The notes: generated by a model not told the origin, from the letters alone. A stretch of 8,797 bases of DNA from Planctomycetota bacterium (GCA_029267795.1 JAJUHR010000057.1:1-8797), one strand, 5' to 3'. Shown: positions 1 through 6,885, counted from the stretch's first letter. Numbers and translations: made by a program.

Positions 1-1
1 A

Positions 2-469
2 CCGATCGGGACATCCTCGGCGCCGGCCGCTGCCACGCCCGCGGCGTCCAACCACAAGAGCTACACGATCCGGGCGGGGGACACCTTCAGCTCGATCGCT
101 GAGCAGCACTTCGGCTCGGAGAACTTGTGGGTGAAAATCGCTGAAGCCAACCCCCAGGTCGATCCGAATCGGCTCCGCGTCGGCCAGGTGATCAAGCTGC
201 CGACCTCCGCCGGCGGCACTCTGTCCAGCGGTCAGGCTTCGGCCCCCGCAACGGCTGGCGCCGCCAGCACCCCCGGAACCCCCGGCGCCACCGCCTACGT
301 CGTCCAGCCGGGTGATACGCTCTCCTCGATCGCCCGACGGTTCTACCAGTCCCCCGATCTGTGGTGGGTCATCTACAACGCCAACCGTGAAGCCGTCGGC
401 GGCGACCCGGATCACCTGATGGCGGGCGTCTCCCTGCGAATCCCGCCCGCCCCCGCCTCGCAGAGGTAA
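2..469 (+). CDS. LysM-repeat peptidoglycan-binding protein, C-terminal part (5' end outside window)
   Basis: The frame is open from base 2 to the TAA at 467-469, so this is the last 155 codons of a longer gene. It encodes two LysM modules. The first (about bases 59-211) starts SYTIRAGDTFSSIAEQHFG and ends in RVGQVIKLP; the second (about 291-450) starts AYVVQPGDTLSSIARRFY and ends in AGVSLRIP. Both keep the LysM hallmarks: the GDT turn, the SSIA helix, the W/N-rich middle and the final hydrophobic-P strand. They are joined by a roughly 25-residue Ala/Pro/Gly/Ser/Thr linker, and another Ala/Pro-rich stretch precedes the first module. LysM modules bind N-acetylglucosamine glycans such as peptidoglycan, so the protein probably acts in the envelope. 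Any catalytic domain or signal peptide would lie upstream. An internal TTG at 125 is not a credible start because it would cut the first LysM in half. Confidence 0.9.
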   Translation, partial: PIGTSSAPAAATPAASNHKSYTIRAGDTFSSIAEQHFGSENLWVKIAEANPQVDPNRLRVGQVIKLPTSAGGTLSSGQASAPATAGAASTPGTPGATAYVVQPGDTLSSIARRFYQSPDLWWVIYNANREAVGGDPDHLMAGVSLRIPPAPASQR

Positions 470-597
470 CCGCCGCGCGCCAGCTTCAGCGAATCTCGAT
501 CGAGTTCCGTCTCTAACCCCCGCGGTCCCGGCGCGCGCTTGCCCCTCGCCCCAGGCCCCCTCCCCCACAGCGATCGCCGTCCGACCTTCCTCCCCCT

Positions 598-603
598 TAC
601 AAT
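598..603 (+). promoter_or_regulatory. Candidate -10 box giving a leaderless transcript
   Basis: TACAAT matches the sigma-70 TATAAT consensus at 5 of 6 bases and stands out in an otherwise C-rich gap. It ends 6 bases before the ATG at 610; with the usual 6-base gap to the start site, +1 would fall on the A of the ATG itself. There is no purine-rich Shine-Dalgarno sequence before this ATG, which agrees with a leaderless mRNA. No convincing -35 box is seen. The rest of the 470-609 gap shows nothing else I can name. Confidence 0.4.
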
Positions 604-609
604 CCCGCC

Positions 610-1833
610 ATGGCGCAAGCCCGAGAGCTCCAGCTCGACGTGGTGATCTTTGGTGGCGGCGTCGCTGGGCTTTGGCTGCTCGACGAATTGATGGCGGCGG
701 GATACCAAGCCCTGTTGCTCGAAGCCCACGCGCTCGGCCACGGCCAGACCATCGCTTCGCAGGGGATCCTCCACGGGGGGCTCAAGTACACGCTCCAGGG
801 CATCTTCACGCCCTCCGCCGATGCGATCCGAGAGATGCCGAACATCTGGCGCGACTGCCTGGCCGGCCGGCAGCGGCCGCGCCTGACGCACACGAACCTG
901 CGCAGTGCACACTGCTACCTCTGGCAGACGGATTCGGCCAGTTCCCGCCTGGGCATGTTTGCCGCCCGAACCGCCCTGCGGATCAAGCCGGTGGAGCTGG
1001 CGCCCGCCGATTGGCCGGCAGCGCTGGCGGGTTCGCCCCGAAAGGTCTACCGGCTCGACGAGCCCGTGATCGACCCAGCCAGCCTCTTGGCCGACCTGAG
1101 CCGCCAGCACCACGACCGCATTGTGAAGATCGACTCCGAGCGAGGCCTGGCCTTCGACCTCAGCGAGCCCGGGCGCGTCGCCGTCATCCGTCTGACTCAC
1201 CTGGATCCGGGCGGGCCGATCCATCTGCGCCCCTCCGCCGTGGTCTTCGCCGCTGGACGCGGCAACGCCGAGTTGCAGCAGCGCGTCGGGCTGTCGCGCC
1301 AAACAATGCAACTGCGGCCGCTGCACATGGTGGTCGCGCGGGGCAACGAATCCGACCTGCCCCCGCTCTTCGGCCACTGTATCGACGGCAGGCGCACCCG
1401 CCTCACCATCACTTCCGCAACCGACAGCCGCGGGCGAACGGTTTGGCAGATCGGGGGACAGGTGGCGGAAGACGGCGTGGAAATGGACCCGCAGACCCTG
1501 GTCGCCCACGCCCAAGCCGAGCTGGCCGCCGTGGTCCGGGGCGTGAGGCTGGACCGCCTGGAATGGTCGACGTACCGTGTAAACCGGGCCGAGGCCGCCA
1601 CGCCCGACGGACGCCGCCCGGACACCGCTCAGCTTTCGCGGCAAGGCAACGTGCTCACCGCCTGGCCGACGAAGCTGGTGCTGGCGCCGCACCTGGCGAA
1701 GATCGTGCGGGAATCGCTGGACGCGCCCGACCGCACCGTGCGGTTCGACCCGTCCGTTCTTTCCGACCTGCCCCGCCCGCGGGTCGCGCAGCCGCCCTGG
1801 GAGACCGAACAGACGTGGTTCCGCAACGCTTAG
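610..1833 (+). CDS. FAD-dependent oxidoreductase, DAO / glycerol-3-phosphate-dehydrogenase-like
   Basis: The product is 407 residues, typical of single-domain DAO-fold flavoenzymes, and is probably cytosolic since no signal peptide or membrane segment is seen. The N-terminal beta strand runs into a Rossmann FAD motif, VVIFGGGVAGLW (residues 11-22; G15-x-G17-x-x-G20). An acidic residue (E38 in LLLEAH) follows where the FAD ribose is normally bound. QGILHGGLKY (51-60) resembles the S-x-x-x-HGG-L-R/K-Y segment next to the isoalloxazine ring in GlpD/DAO enzymes. Near the C-terminus, AWPTKLVLAP (351-360) corresponds to the closing FAD-contacting region. The substrate cannot be told. The ATG has no Shine-Dalgarno but sits just after a -10-like TACAAT. 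The gene overlaps the next one by 19 bp, which implies an operon and a linked reaction. Long open frames on the other strand and in frame 3 are GC-driven shadows. Confidence 0.85.
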   Translation: MAQARELQLDVVIFGGGVAGLWLLDELMAAGYQALLLEAHALGHGQTIASQGILHGGLKYTLQGIFTPSADAIREMPNIWRDCLAGRQRPRLTHTNLRSAHCYLWQTDSASSRLGMFAARTALRIKPVELAPADWPAALAGSPRKVYRLDEPVIDPASLLADLSRQHHDRIVKIDSERGLAFDLSEPGRVAVIRLTHLDPGGPIHLRPSAVVFAAGRGNAELQQRVGLSRQTMQLRPLHMVVARGNESDLPPLFGHCIDGRRTRLTITSATDSRGRTVWQIGGQVAEDGVEMDPQTLVAHAQAELAAVVRGVRLDRLEWSTYRVNRAEAATPDGRRPDTAQLSRQGNVLTAWPTKLVLAPHLAKIVRESLDAPDRTVRFDPSVLSDLPRPRVAQPPWETEQTWFRNA

Positions 1834-2606
1834 GCCGCAGCGGCTTGTCGGTGACACCGATCGGGTTCGGTGCGTTCAAGATCGGCCGAAACGTCGGCAT
1901 CAAATACCCGCAAGCCTACCCCCTGCCGGAACAGCGCGACGCCGACCGCCTGCTCAACGCCGTGCTCGATCTGGGGATCAACTACATCGACACCGCCCCC
2001 GCCTACGGCTTGAGCGAAGAACGCATCGGCCAGGCCATCTCGCACCGACGCCGGGAATTCGTGCTCTCTACGAAGGTGGGGGAGACCTTCGCCGATGAAC
2101 GCTCGACGTACGACTTCTCAGAACCCGCCGTGCGGCAGAGCGTGGCCGCCAGCCTCAAGCGCCTCCGCACCGACGTGCTGGACCTGGTCTTCATCCATTC
2201 CGACGGCCGGGACCTGCACGTGCTCGACCACACCGACGCGGTGGCGACCCTCCAGTCCCTCCGCCAGCAGGGCCTGATCCGTGCGATCGGCCTGTCCGGC
2301 AAAACGGTCGAAGGTGCGGCCGCCGCCTTGGCCTGGGCGGACGCGATCATGGTCGAGTACCACCTGAACAACCGCTCGCACGAGGGCGTGATCGGGCAGG
2401 CCCATGCACAAAACGTGGGGGTCGTGATCAAGAAGGGGCTGGCCTCGGGCACGCTCGAGCCGGACGCGGCGATCCGCTTCGTGCTGGCCAACCCCGCCGT
2501 CACCGGCCTCGTCGTAGGGGGATTGAGCCTGGAGCACCTGCGTCAAAACGTGCTATCCGCAGAAAGGGTTCGAGGGCTACCGGGACCAGCCCATCGGACC
2601 GCCTAA
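1815..2606 (+). CDS. Aldo/keto reductase
   Basis: The product is 263 residues with GTG as start. This start gives MVPQRLGRSGLSVTPIGFG, the standard AKR opening; the frame stays open far upstream, but that translation is an Arg/Pro-rich shadow of the oxidoreductase gene. A GGGAG at 1799-1803 lies 11 bases before the GTG. The AKR catalytic tetrad is complete: D59 and Y64 (in NYIDTAPAYG), K87 (LSTKVG) and H128 (FIHSDG). The late barrel strand with K206/K207 and the C-terminal GLVVGGLSLEHLRQNV (231-246) match the NAD(P)H-binding end. It therefore probably reduces or oxidises a carbonyl/alcohol with NADPH in the cytosol. It is somewhat short against 280-330 residues for many AKRs but shows no sign of damage. 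The 19-bp overlap with the flavoenzyme suggests translational coupling and possibly a shared substrate; which one is unknown. Confidence 0.9.
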   Translation: MVPQRLGRSGLSVTPIGFGAFKIGRNVGIKYPQAYPLPEQRDADRLLNAVLDLGINYIDTAPAYGLSEERIGQAISHRRREFVLSTKVGETFADERSTYDFSEPAVRQSVAASLKRLRTDVLDLVFIHSDGRDLHVLDHTDAVATLQSLRQQGLIRAIGLSGKTVEGAAAALAWADAIMVEYHLNNRSHEGVIGQAHAQNVGVVIKKGLASGTLEPDAAIRFVLANPAVTGLVVGGLSLEHLRQNVLSAERVRGLPGPAHRTA

Positions 2607-2626
2607 GCGCGATCGACCTGTAAGGG

Positions 2627-3565
2627 TCACTCCAGCGACCGCAGACCCAGGCCCAGCGACGCGAGCCTGTCTTTGATTTCCTGCAGGCTGGTGATCCCGA
2701 AGTTCTTCACCCCCATCAGCTCAGCCTCGGTCTTCATGCACAGGTCGCCGATCGTCTGCACGTTCAGCAGCACCAACGCCTTGCGTGCCCGCACCGACAG
2801 CGCCAGCTCGCTCACCGGCTTGCTGAGCATCTCGTTGCTCGCCTCGGCGTCGCCCTGCTGCAGCTGGCTGTAGACCTGCTGCTTCACGGCCGACTGCTGC
2901 TGCTCCACCGCCTGGCCCAGCCTCAGCCCCCGCTGGGCGAGCATGCTCTTGATCTCGTCCAGGCTGGTGTCCCCGAAGTTCTTGTAGCTGCGCAGCTCGG
3001 CCTCCGTCACCTGCAGCAGGTCCCCCAACGTGCGGATGTTCATCTTCCGCAGGCAATTCCGGGCCCGCACCGAAAGGTCGAAGTCGGTCACCGGCGTGTC
3101 CAGCAGCGCCCCGGTCTTCTCCAGCCGCCTCTCCTGCGAGGTGTCCACCACCATGGCCTTGCTGGCCAGGACGTCCTTCAGAAACAGCCGCGCCCGCGGG
3201 TGGTTCGGGTCGGTGGCCAGCACCTGGCGCAGACACCGTTCCGCCTTCGCGTACTGGCCCCGATCCTCGTAGAGCACCGCCAGGTTCATCAACACGTTAA
3301 CATGCGGCCGCTCGTGCTGCGCACACTGCTCGTACAGGTGCAACGCCTCGGTCTCCTCGCCCAACAAGTCCAGGTGGTACGCCAGCCGGAAGCACGTCTC
3401 GGGGTTGTCCGGGTCCGCCACGTACGCGGCCTCGAACCCCTCGATCGCCTTGAGCCGGTCGCCCTCGCCCTCGGCCTTGCGGGCGGCTTGCAGGTACTTC
3501 TCTGCGGATTTCGAGTCACGGAACTCTTGAGAATCCATCACCACGCCTTCGGTGCTGATGTTCAT
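2627..3565 (-). CDS. TPR protein with two RNA polymerase alpha-CTD-like domains
   Basis: From the chosen start the product is 312 residues. Residues about 18-130 form three TPR-like helical pairs (KYLQAARKAEGEGDRLKAIE; DNPETCFRLAYHLDLLG; VNVLMNLAVLYEDRGQYAKA), a protein-protein interaction scaffold. Two copies of the RNA polymerase alpha C-terminal domain follow, at about 155-217 and 247-312. Each has the LSVRAR helix, the G-D-L and TEAEL segments, and the NFG-x-TSL helix-hairpin-helix. Aligned by eye to E. coli alpha-CTD, copy 1 keeps the DNA-contacting equivalents R265 (R167), N268 (N170), G296 and S299; copy 2 keeps R265 (R259), but N268 is Lys (K262). K298 is Thr in both. A Gln-rich segment (222-237) separates the copies. 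The true RNA polymerase alpha NTD is absent, so this is not rpoA. It may be a transcription-associated adaptor, but function is inferred. The ATG at 3565 was chosen for its Shine-Dalgarno; an upstream GTG (3691) and ATGs at 3583 and 3538 are alternatives. Confidence 0.85.
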   Translation of the reverse strand: MNISTEGVVMDSQEFRDSKSAEKYLQAARKAEGEGDRLKAIEGFEAAYVADPDNPETCFRLAYHLDLLGEETEALHLYEQCAQHERPHVNVLMNLAVLYEDRGQYAKAERCLRQVLATDPNHPRARLFLKDVLASKAMVVDTSQERRLEKTGALLDTPVTDFDLSVRARNCLRKMNIRTLGDLLQVTEAELRSYKNFGDTSLDEIKSMLAQRGLRLGQAVEQQQSAVKQQVYSQLQQGDAEASNEMLSKPVSELALSVRARKALVLLNVQTIGDLCMKTEAELMGVKNFGITSLQEIKDRLASLGLGLRSLE

Positions 3566-3896
3566 GAAAAAACCGTCCCTCATTTCGAGCCTGAGATGGG
3601 GGGCACACGTACCCAGGCCCACCAAGAAGCGTCCGCCCTCTGCAGCAGGATTTCGAAGCTTAAATGACGCGGTGACAATGAGCAAGTCCACACCGGTCGA
3701 AGCCCCACCTTCGGATCAGCGACGGTTTTTGATACATTACCCCAACTTCGAACCCCACAGCCCAAGGCCCACGACGCTCGGAAGAAACCCCCAACACAGC
3801 GACTCGCCGCCCAAAAGCACTGGCCTTGAAAAACCCGTCGGCCGGCCGCGCCGTCACCCACGTGGGAAGCTTGGCTCAACCCGAGGACCGCAGCTC
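3566..3896. other. Divergent intergenic region between the TPR/alpha-CTD gene and rpiB
   Basis: These 331 bases separate two divergent genes and must hold both promoters. I see only weak candidates. On the plus strand TACATT (3733-3738, 4 of 6 to TATAAT) lies in a locally AT-rich run TTTTTGATACATTA, without a good -35. On the minus strand TTGTCA (3673-3678, 5 of 6 to TTGACA) has only the poor CGAAAT 17 bases downstream. Open frames crossing the region on both strands have unconserved-looking translations and no Shine-Dalgarno, so I do not call them. No tRNA, riboswitch or repeat is visible. Confidence 0.5.
3576..3581 (-). promoter_or_regulatory. Ribosome binding site that decides the TPR/alpha-CTD start
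   Basis: GAGGGA on the minus strand lies 10 bases before the ATG at 3565. The other in-frame starts (GTG 3691, ATG 3583) lack such a site, and ATG 3538 has only a weaker AAGG. Confidence 0.55.
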
Positions 3897-4346
3897 ATGA
3901 AGATTGCGATCGCTTGCGACCACGGCGGCTTCCCGCTCAAGGCAGACTTGGTCAAACTCTTAGAATCGCTCGGCCACCAGGTCGTGGACCTGGGTGCTCA
4001 CCACTTCGACCCCCACGACGACTACCCCGATTTCGCCCGCGCCCTGGGAACCGCCATCCAGCAGGGCAAGGCCGAACGCGGCATCCTGCTCTGCGGCAGC
4101 GGCGTGGGAGCGTCCGTCGCAGCCAACAAAATGAAAGGCGTCCGCGCAGGCCTGTGTCACGACGTCTATAGCGCTCACCAGTCGGTCGAACACGACGACG
4201 TCAACGTGCTCTGCCTAGGCGCCCGGATCATCGGCCCGGCCCTGGCAGCCGACCTGGTCAAAGCTTTCGTCGGGGCGCGGTTCACCGGCGAAGAACGCCA
4301 CCTCCGCCGCCTCCAAGCCGTCCAGGCCCTCGAAGCCGGCCGCTGA
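3897..4346 (+). CDS. rpiB: Ribose-5-phosphate isomerase B (RpiB/LacAB family)
   Basis: The product is 149 residues, the usual RpiB length. It interconverts ribose 5-phosphate and ribulose 5-phosphate in the cytosolic non-oxidative pentose phosphate pathway. The opening MKIAIACDHGG carries the substrate-binding D8-H9. DDYPDFA (41-47) and LLCGSGVGASVAANKMKGVRA (64-84) carry the catalytic Cys66, the phosphate-binding GSGVG loop and N77. H99 in SVEHDDVNVLCLGAR is the ring-opening histidine; the residue after it is Asp100 where E. coli RpiB has Asn. GAR (108-110) and R133-R138 complete the phosphate-contacting region. Some family members prefer allose or galactose 6-phosphates, which sequence alone does not exclude. 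The ATG is preceded by GAGGA at 3883-3887, 9 bases away. The frame is open upstream to 3552, but that part is not RpiB-like. The gene ends 45 bp from the convergent unknown gene, with no clear terminator between. Confidence 0.95.
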   Translation: MKIAIACDHGGFPLKADLVKLLESLGHQVVDLGAHHFDPHDDYPDFARALGTAIQQGKAERGILLCGSGVGASVAANKMKGVRAGLCHDVYSAHQSVEHDDVNVLCLGARIIGPALAADLVKAFVGARFTGEERHLRRLQAVQALEAGR

Positions 4347-4391
4347 CCCATAACCGGCGCGATCCGTGTCTCAGTAGCCCGCGCTCGACGT

Positions 4392-6512
4392 TCATGGGGC
4401 GTGCTGGAGCTCGCCGGCCTGCCCAACCAGGCGATCCATATTCCCCAGCGACTCGAGGGTCTCCTGCAATTCGGTGATCGCCAGCAGGGACATGGCGCTG
4501 GGGCCGATCGAAACCCGATTGTCCCACAGCGCGGTGCGAACCCCGCCAAGCACATCGGCCGGGCTGCGCACGTAATAACAGCTGTACGGGTCGAAGGTCA
4601 GCTGGGCGACAAACCGGGCTGTCAAGCCGCAATCGAGCAGCCATTGCACCGAGTCACGCTCCTGTCGCAGCCCTTCCTGCCGTAGCGCCAGGGCCAGAAA
4701 CGCCAGCACACGCGCGGATTGCCAGTCGGCGCTCGGAACCGCCGCTCCCGGCTGTGGGGTGAGATCAAAACCCCCGACCATATCCGCCGGCCCCGCTTGC
4801 GGCGCCGCAACGATCTGCCGCTGCCGCAGCACCTCGGCCAGCGCCCCCAGGCGATCCCACCGCTGCGACCGCGTGGGCTGGGCGTCGGGCGCACCCAACC
4901 CACCCAGCCGCGCCAGGTGAGACTCCGTCATCGCCACCCAGGGCACCAACCCCACCAGCCCCCCGGTTTCGACCCCCTGCCAAAGCACCGCCTCCGACCG
5001 CTCGACCTTGCGGGCTAGCTCAGCGTCACGCATCCGCTCCGCTAAGCCCGCCAGCGCCGCCACCACCAGCGACTGCGTCGGCCGCGACACCCGCCTCGCC
5101 TGCGGCCCGGCCCCCGAGCGGAACCAGCCATCCTCCTGCCACAGGCTCAGAAGCCGCGAGGCGAGCTGGTCCCGCTCGCCTTTAAGCTCCAACAACGCCG
5201 GAGACTCCACCAAAGCCATCAGCGTCACCGCGTCGGCCGCGATCTGCGGATCCCCCTGCAAAGGCACGGTCGGGTCCAACATCCCCGAGACCAGGTACAT
5301 CGCCACACGACGCAGCGTCTGAGCTTCAGCCGTGGCGTCCGCCCCCGATCTGCCTCGCCGCGACCAATACGCGTCCCGCCGGGCCAGCGCGTAGACCGCC
5401 AGAGCCACGTCCTGGACCGGCGCCACCGGCGGGTCATACGTGTCGCTCGAGGGCTGGTACGTCCCCGCCATCCGGCCATCCCCCCCTGCCCGCTTGCACA
5501 GAAACGCTGCGATCCGGCCCGCTAACTCATCCACCGCACCGCCATCCAAACCCCCCAGCGGGATCAAGCGGTTCCCACGCACCAACACCTGTGGCTGCTG
5601 ATCCGCAGCGACTCGGACCACGTGGATCACCTCGAATCGCTCCAACGAAACCAGCCGGCCCCGTCCAACCTCACGCAGGTTGTTCACGTCGTACCCCAGC
5701 TTGACCAGCAACTGAATCAGCTGACTCCGTGGCTGGGTGTTGGCCGCCAGCGCGCTGCCGGGCCACATCCACGCCGTGTCCCCAACCCCCGGCTCCTGCA
5801 ACCGCGTCATCCGAAGCCCATGAAACCCCGGCACGAACTGAGCGTAGATCGCCCCGGGTCCCGCGCTCGCTGGCACCGTTACCCGTTCGAACGAACGCGC
5901 CACTTGCACATCGACCAGCAAACGCGAACCGAGCTGCGCCAGATCGAGATGGCCATCCGCTCCCGCCGGGACACTTAAGGGGGATTTTTGCTGTTCATCT
6001 AGGGCGCCCTTCGAACGCTCGAGATAGGACTGGCCTGCAGCCGCGATCGCATCCGCAGCGGCACGGGCTGCCAACTGCACCAAGTCCACAGGCTTACCGA
6101 GGGCAGCAGCATCACCTTCCGCCCGCCCAGAAGCTCCACCGCCCGACGACCCCGGCTGCGCCGCCAAAGGGGTATCCCTGCTCGATGGACCTGCGCCCGC
6201 AGGTTCGATTGTGGCGTCGCCTACGCCAAGGGTGACCCCCAGCCAGCGAAGCGTGACTCGAACCCCCTGCACGCCGCTAACCCAGACCTGCTGCTGCGCT
6301 TGACCCCAGTCAACGCTCCCCGCTGCGACCCACTGTTCGACGATCCGGTGGGCCTGCTTGACGTGTGACCAGTCCACGAAAGGGGCCGCCTCAACCCCTT
6401 CCTGCGCCGGGGATTGGGCGGGCTCCCCTGCGAACGCGACCGCAGCGACGAAAGCCCCAAACCCCGCCACCACGCCCCAACTCAACCACGTTCTCAAAAT
6501 GCAACGCATCAT
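4392..6512 (-). CDS. Exported protein of unknown function with a helical-repeat C-terminal half
   Basis: I do not recognise this 706-residue protein. From ATG 6512 it starts MMRCILRTW followed by a hydrophobic stretch (about 9-28) and AFA|GEP, a good Sec signal peptide with predicted cleavage after residue 28. Residues about 30-105 contain Trp-rich segments (VDWSHVKQAHRIVEQW; VDWGQAQQQVWVSG), then a Gly/Ser/Ala-rich linker (about 103-140). Residues about 195-345 look like a folded domain (QFVPGFHGLRM, LVKLGYDVNNL, LERFEVIHVVRV, LVRGNRLIPLGG). After GTYQPSSDTYDPP (350-362), the remainder to the end is a series of amphipathic helices with small-residue turns, reminiscent of alpha/alpha-toroid folds (glycoside hydrolase, lyase or terpenoid-cyclase type), and ends in GGVRTALWDNRVSIGPSAM. 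No catalytic signature is clear. A GTG 30 bases upstream (6542) is an alternative start, but the chosen one places the signal peptide at the N-terminus; GGAAG at 6527-6531 is 14 bases away, a loose fit. Confidence 0.75.
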   Translation of the reverse strand: MMRCILRTWLSWGVVAGFGAFVAAVAFAGEPAQSPAQEGVEAAPFVDWSHVKQAHRIVEQWVAAGSVDWGQAQQQVWVSGVQGVRVTLRWLGVTLGVGDATIEPAGAGPSSRDTPLAAQPGSSGGGASGRAEGDAAALGKPVDLVQLAARAAADAIAAAGQSYLERSKGALDEQQKSPLSVPAGADGHLDLAQLGSRLLVDVQVARSFERVTVPASAGPGAIYAQFVPGFHGLRMTRLQEPGVGDTAWMWPGSALAANTQPRSQLIQLLVKLGYDVNNLREVGRGRLVSLERFEVIHVVRVAADQQPQVLVRGNRLIPLGGLDGGAVDELAGRIAAFLCKRAGGDGRMAGTYQPSSDTYDPPVAPVQDVALAVYALARRDAYWSRRGRSGADATAEAQTLRRVAMYLVSGMLDPTVPLQGDPQIAADAVTLMALVESPALLELKGERDQLASRLLSLWQEDGWFRSGAGPQARRVSRPTQSLVVAALAGLAERMRDAELARKVERSEAVLWQGVETGGLVGLVPWVAMTESHLARLGGLGAPDAQPTRSQRWDRLGALAEVLRQRQIVAAPQAGPADMVGGFDLTPQPGAAVPSADWQSARVLAFLALALRQEGLRQERDSVQWLLDCGLTARFVAQLTFDPYSCYYVRSPADVLGGVRTALWDNRVSIGPSAMSLLAITELQETLESLGNMDRLVGQAGELQHAP

Positions 6513-6584
6513 CAATTGGTTTGATGCTTCCAGACAACACACCCCACAATCGCTCTGCGGCCTAGAACGACGGCTAAGTTAAAG

Positions 6585-6609
6585 TAAGTTATTTATTAAA
6601 AATAACTTA
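6585..6609. repeat. AT-rich perfect inverted repeat (10-bp arms, 5-base centre)
   Basis: The arms are TAAGTTATTT (6585-6594) and AAATAACTTA (6600-6609) around ATTAA. The 7-mer TAAGTTA also occurs directly repeated 10 bp to the left (6575-6581). The two direct copies are thus one helical turn apart and the third is inverted. The island is strongly AT-rich in a GC-rich region and lies 73 bp upstream of the exported-protein start, so an operator is a reasonable inference. It lacks the GC stem and adjoining T run of an intrinsic terminator. Confidence 0.6.
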
Positions 6610-6621
6610 AGTGAAAAACAA
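6595..6621 (-). promoter_or_regulatory. Candidate promoter of the exported-protein gene
   Basis: On the minus strand TTTAAT (6595-6600) matches TATAAT at 5 of 6 bases. TTGTTT (6616-6621) lies 15 bases upstream as a weak -35 (3 of 6, short spacing). The start site would be near 6588, leaving a leader of about 75 bases. The -10 coincides with the centre of the palindrome, so a protein bound there would block it. Confidence 0.35.
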
Positions 6622-6740
6622 CCTGCTGTAAACCCTCTGGCATCGCGATTGAACTTACCTGTGCCAAGCACGCCCTGCTGGGAAACAAACGATGCTGGCA
6701 CAAGTCGTCAGGCTCACGTTCGGCCCCACTCCTCGCCGCT

Positions 6741-6779
6741 GGCGAATCCTCAGGCTTACGATCCTGACGTTCGTCGCCC
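6741..6779. repeat. Two-part hairpin downstream of mdh
   Basis: GGCGA (6741-6745) pairs with TCGCC (6775-6779), and TCAGG (6749-6753) with CCTGA (6762-6766), giving a stem with an internal loop and an 8-base apical loop. It lies 107-145 bases beyond the mdh stop. It could be a structured 3' UTR element, but there is no covariation evidence and no U tract next to it. Confidence 0.3.
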
Positions 6780-6885
6780 TGTGCTAGCAGCCCACGAGAC
6801 CCATCAGCCCCCCCTGATCCCACGCCAAAACAACCGCTGCTTGTTTGTCCCTCTTTTTTTCCACCCCTTCAGACGCTCACCGCAG

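Larger units (their letters stand above)
6513..6885. other. Gene-free region between mdh and the exported protein gene
   Basis: About 370 bases hold no gene I can support. From left to right on the plus strand they contain an AT-rich island with a perfect palindrome (6575-6621), a small stem GTGC-CAA-GCAC (6661-6671), a near-repeat TCAGGCTNACG at 6708-6718 and 6750-6760, a two-part hairpin (6741-6779), a short stem ATCAG/CTGAT around a C run (6803-6818), and a T run at 6854-6860. No GC-rich hairpin followed by a T run on the minus strand marks the end of mdh transcription. Confidence 0.5.

Noticed and set aside
542..565. A third REP-like element upstream of the flavoenzyme
   Set aside because: The C-rich run resembles one arm of the element, but no matching G-rich arm follows.
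672..1814. Upstream extension of the aldo/keto reductase frame, giving an apparent 644-residue fusion
   Set aside because: The extension is an out-of-frame shadow of the flavoenzyme; the AKR N-terminus begins properly at GTG 1815.
412..1857. 481-codon open frame on the minus strand across the LysM end and the flavoenzyme gene
   Set aside because: It is antisense to a clear FAD-enzyme gene, its translation is Arg/Gly/Pro-rich without motifs, and such frames are common opposite GC-rich genes.
2607..2626. Bidirectional terminator between the convergent AKR and TPR/alpha-CTD genes
   Set aside because: Only a 4-bp GACC/GGTC stem is possible and no T run is present.
3566..3691. N-terminal extension of the TPR/alpha-CTD protein to a GTG at 3691
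   Set aside because: The extra residues show no TPR character or ribosome binding site, whereas ATG 3565 has GAGGGA at 10 bases.
3552..3896. N-terminal extension of rpiB
   Set aside because: RpiB proteins begin at the MKIAIACDH strand, and a Shine-Dalgarno precedes ATG 3897; the upstream part is Pro/Arg-rich and unlike the family.
6834..6860. Intrinsic terminator (AAACAA/TTGTTT stem followed by a T run)
   Set aside because: It would act on the plus strand, where no gene reads toward it, and the stem is weak and AT-rich.
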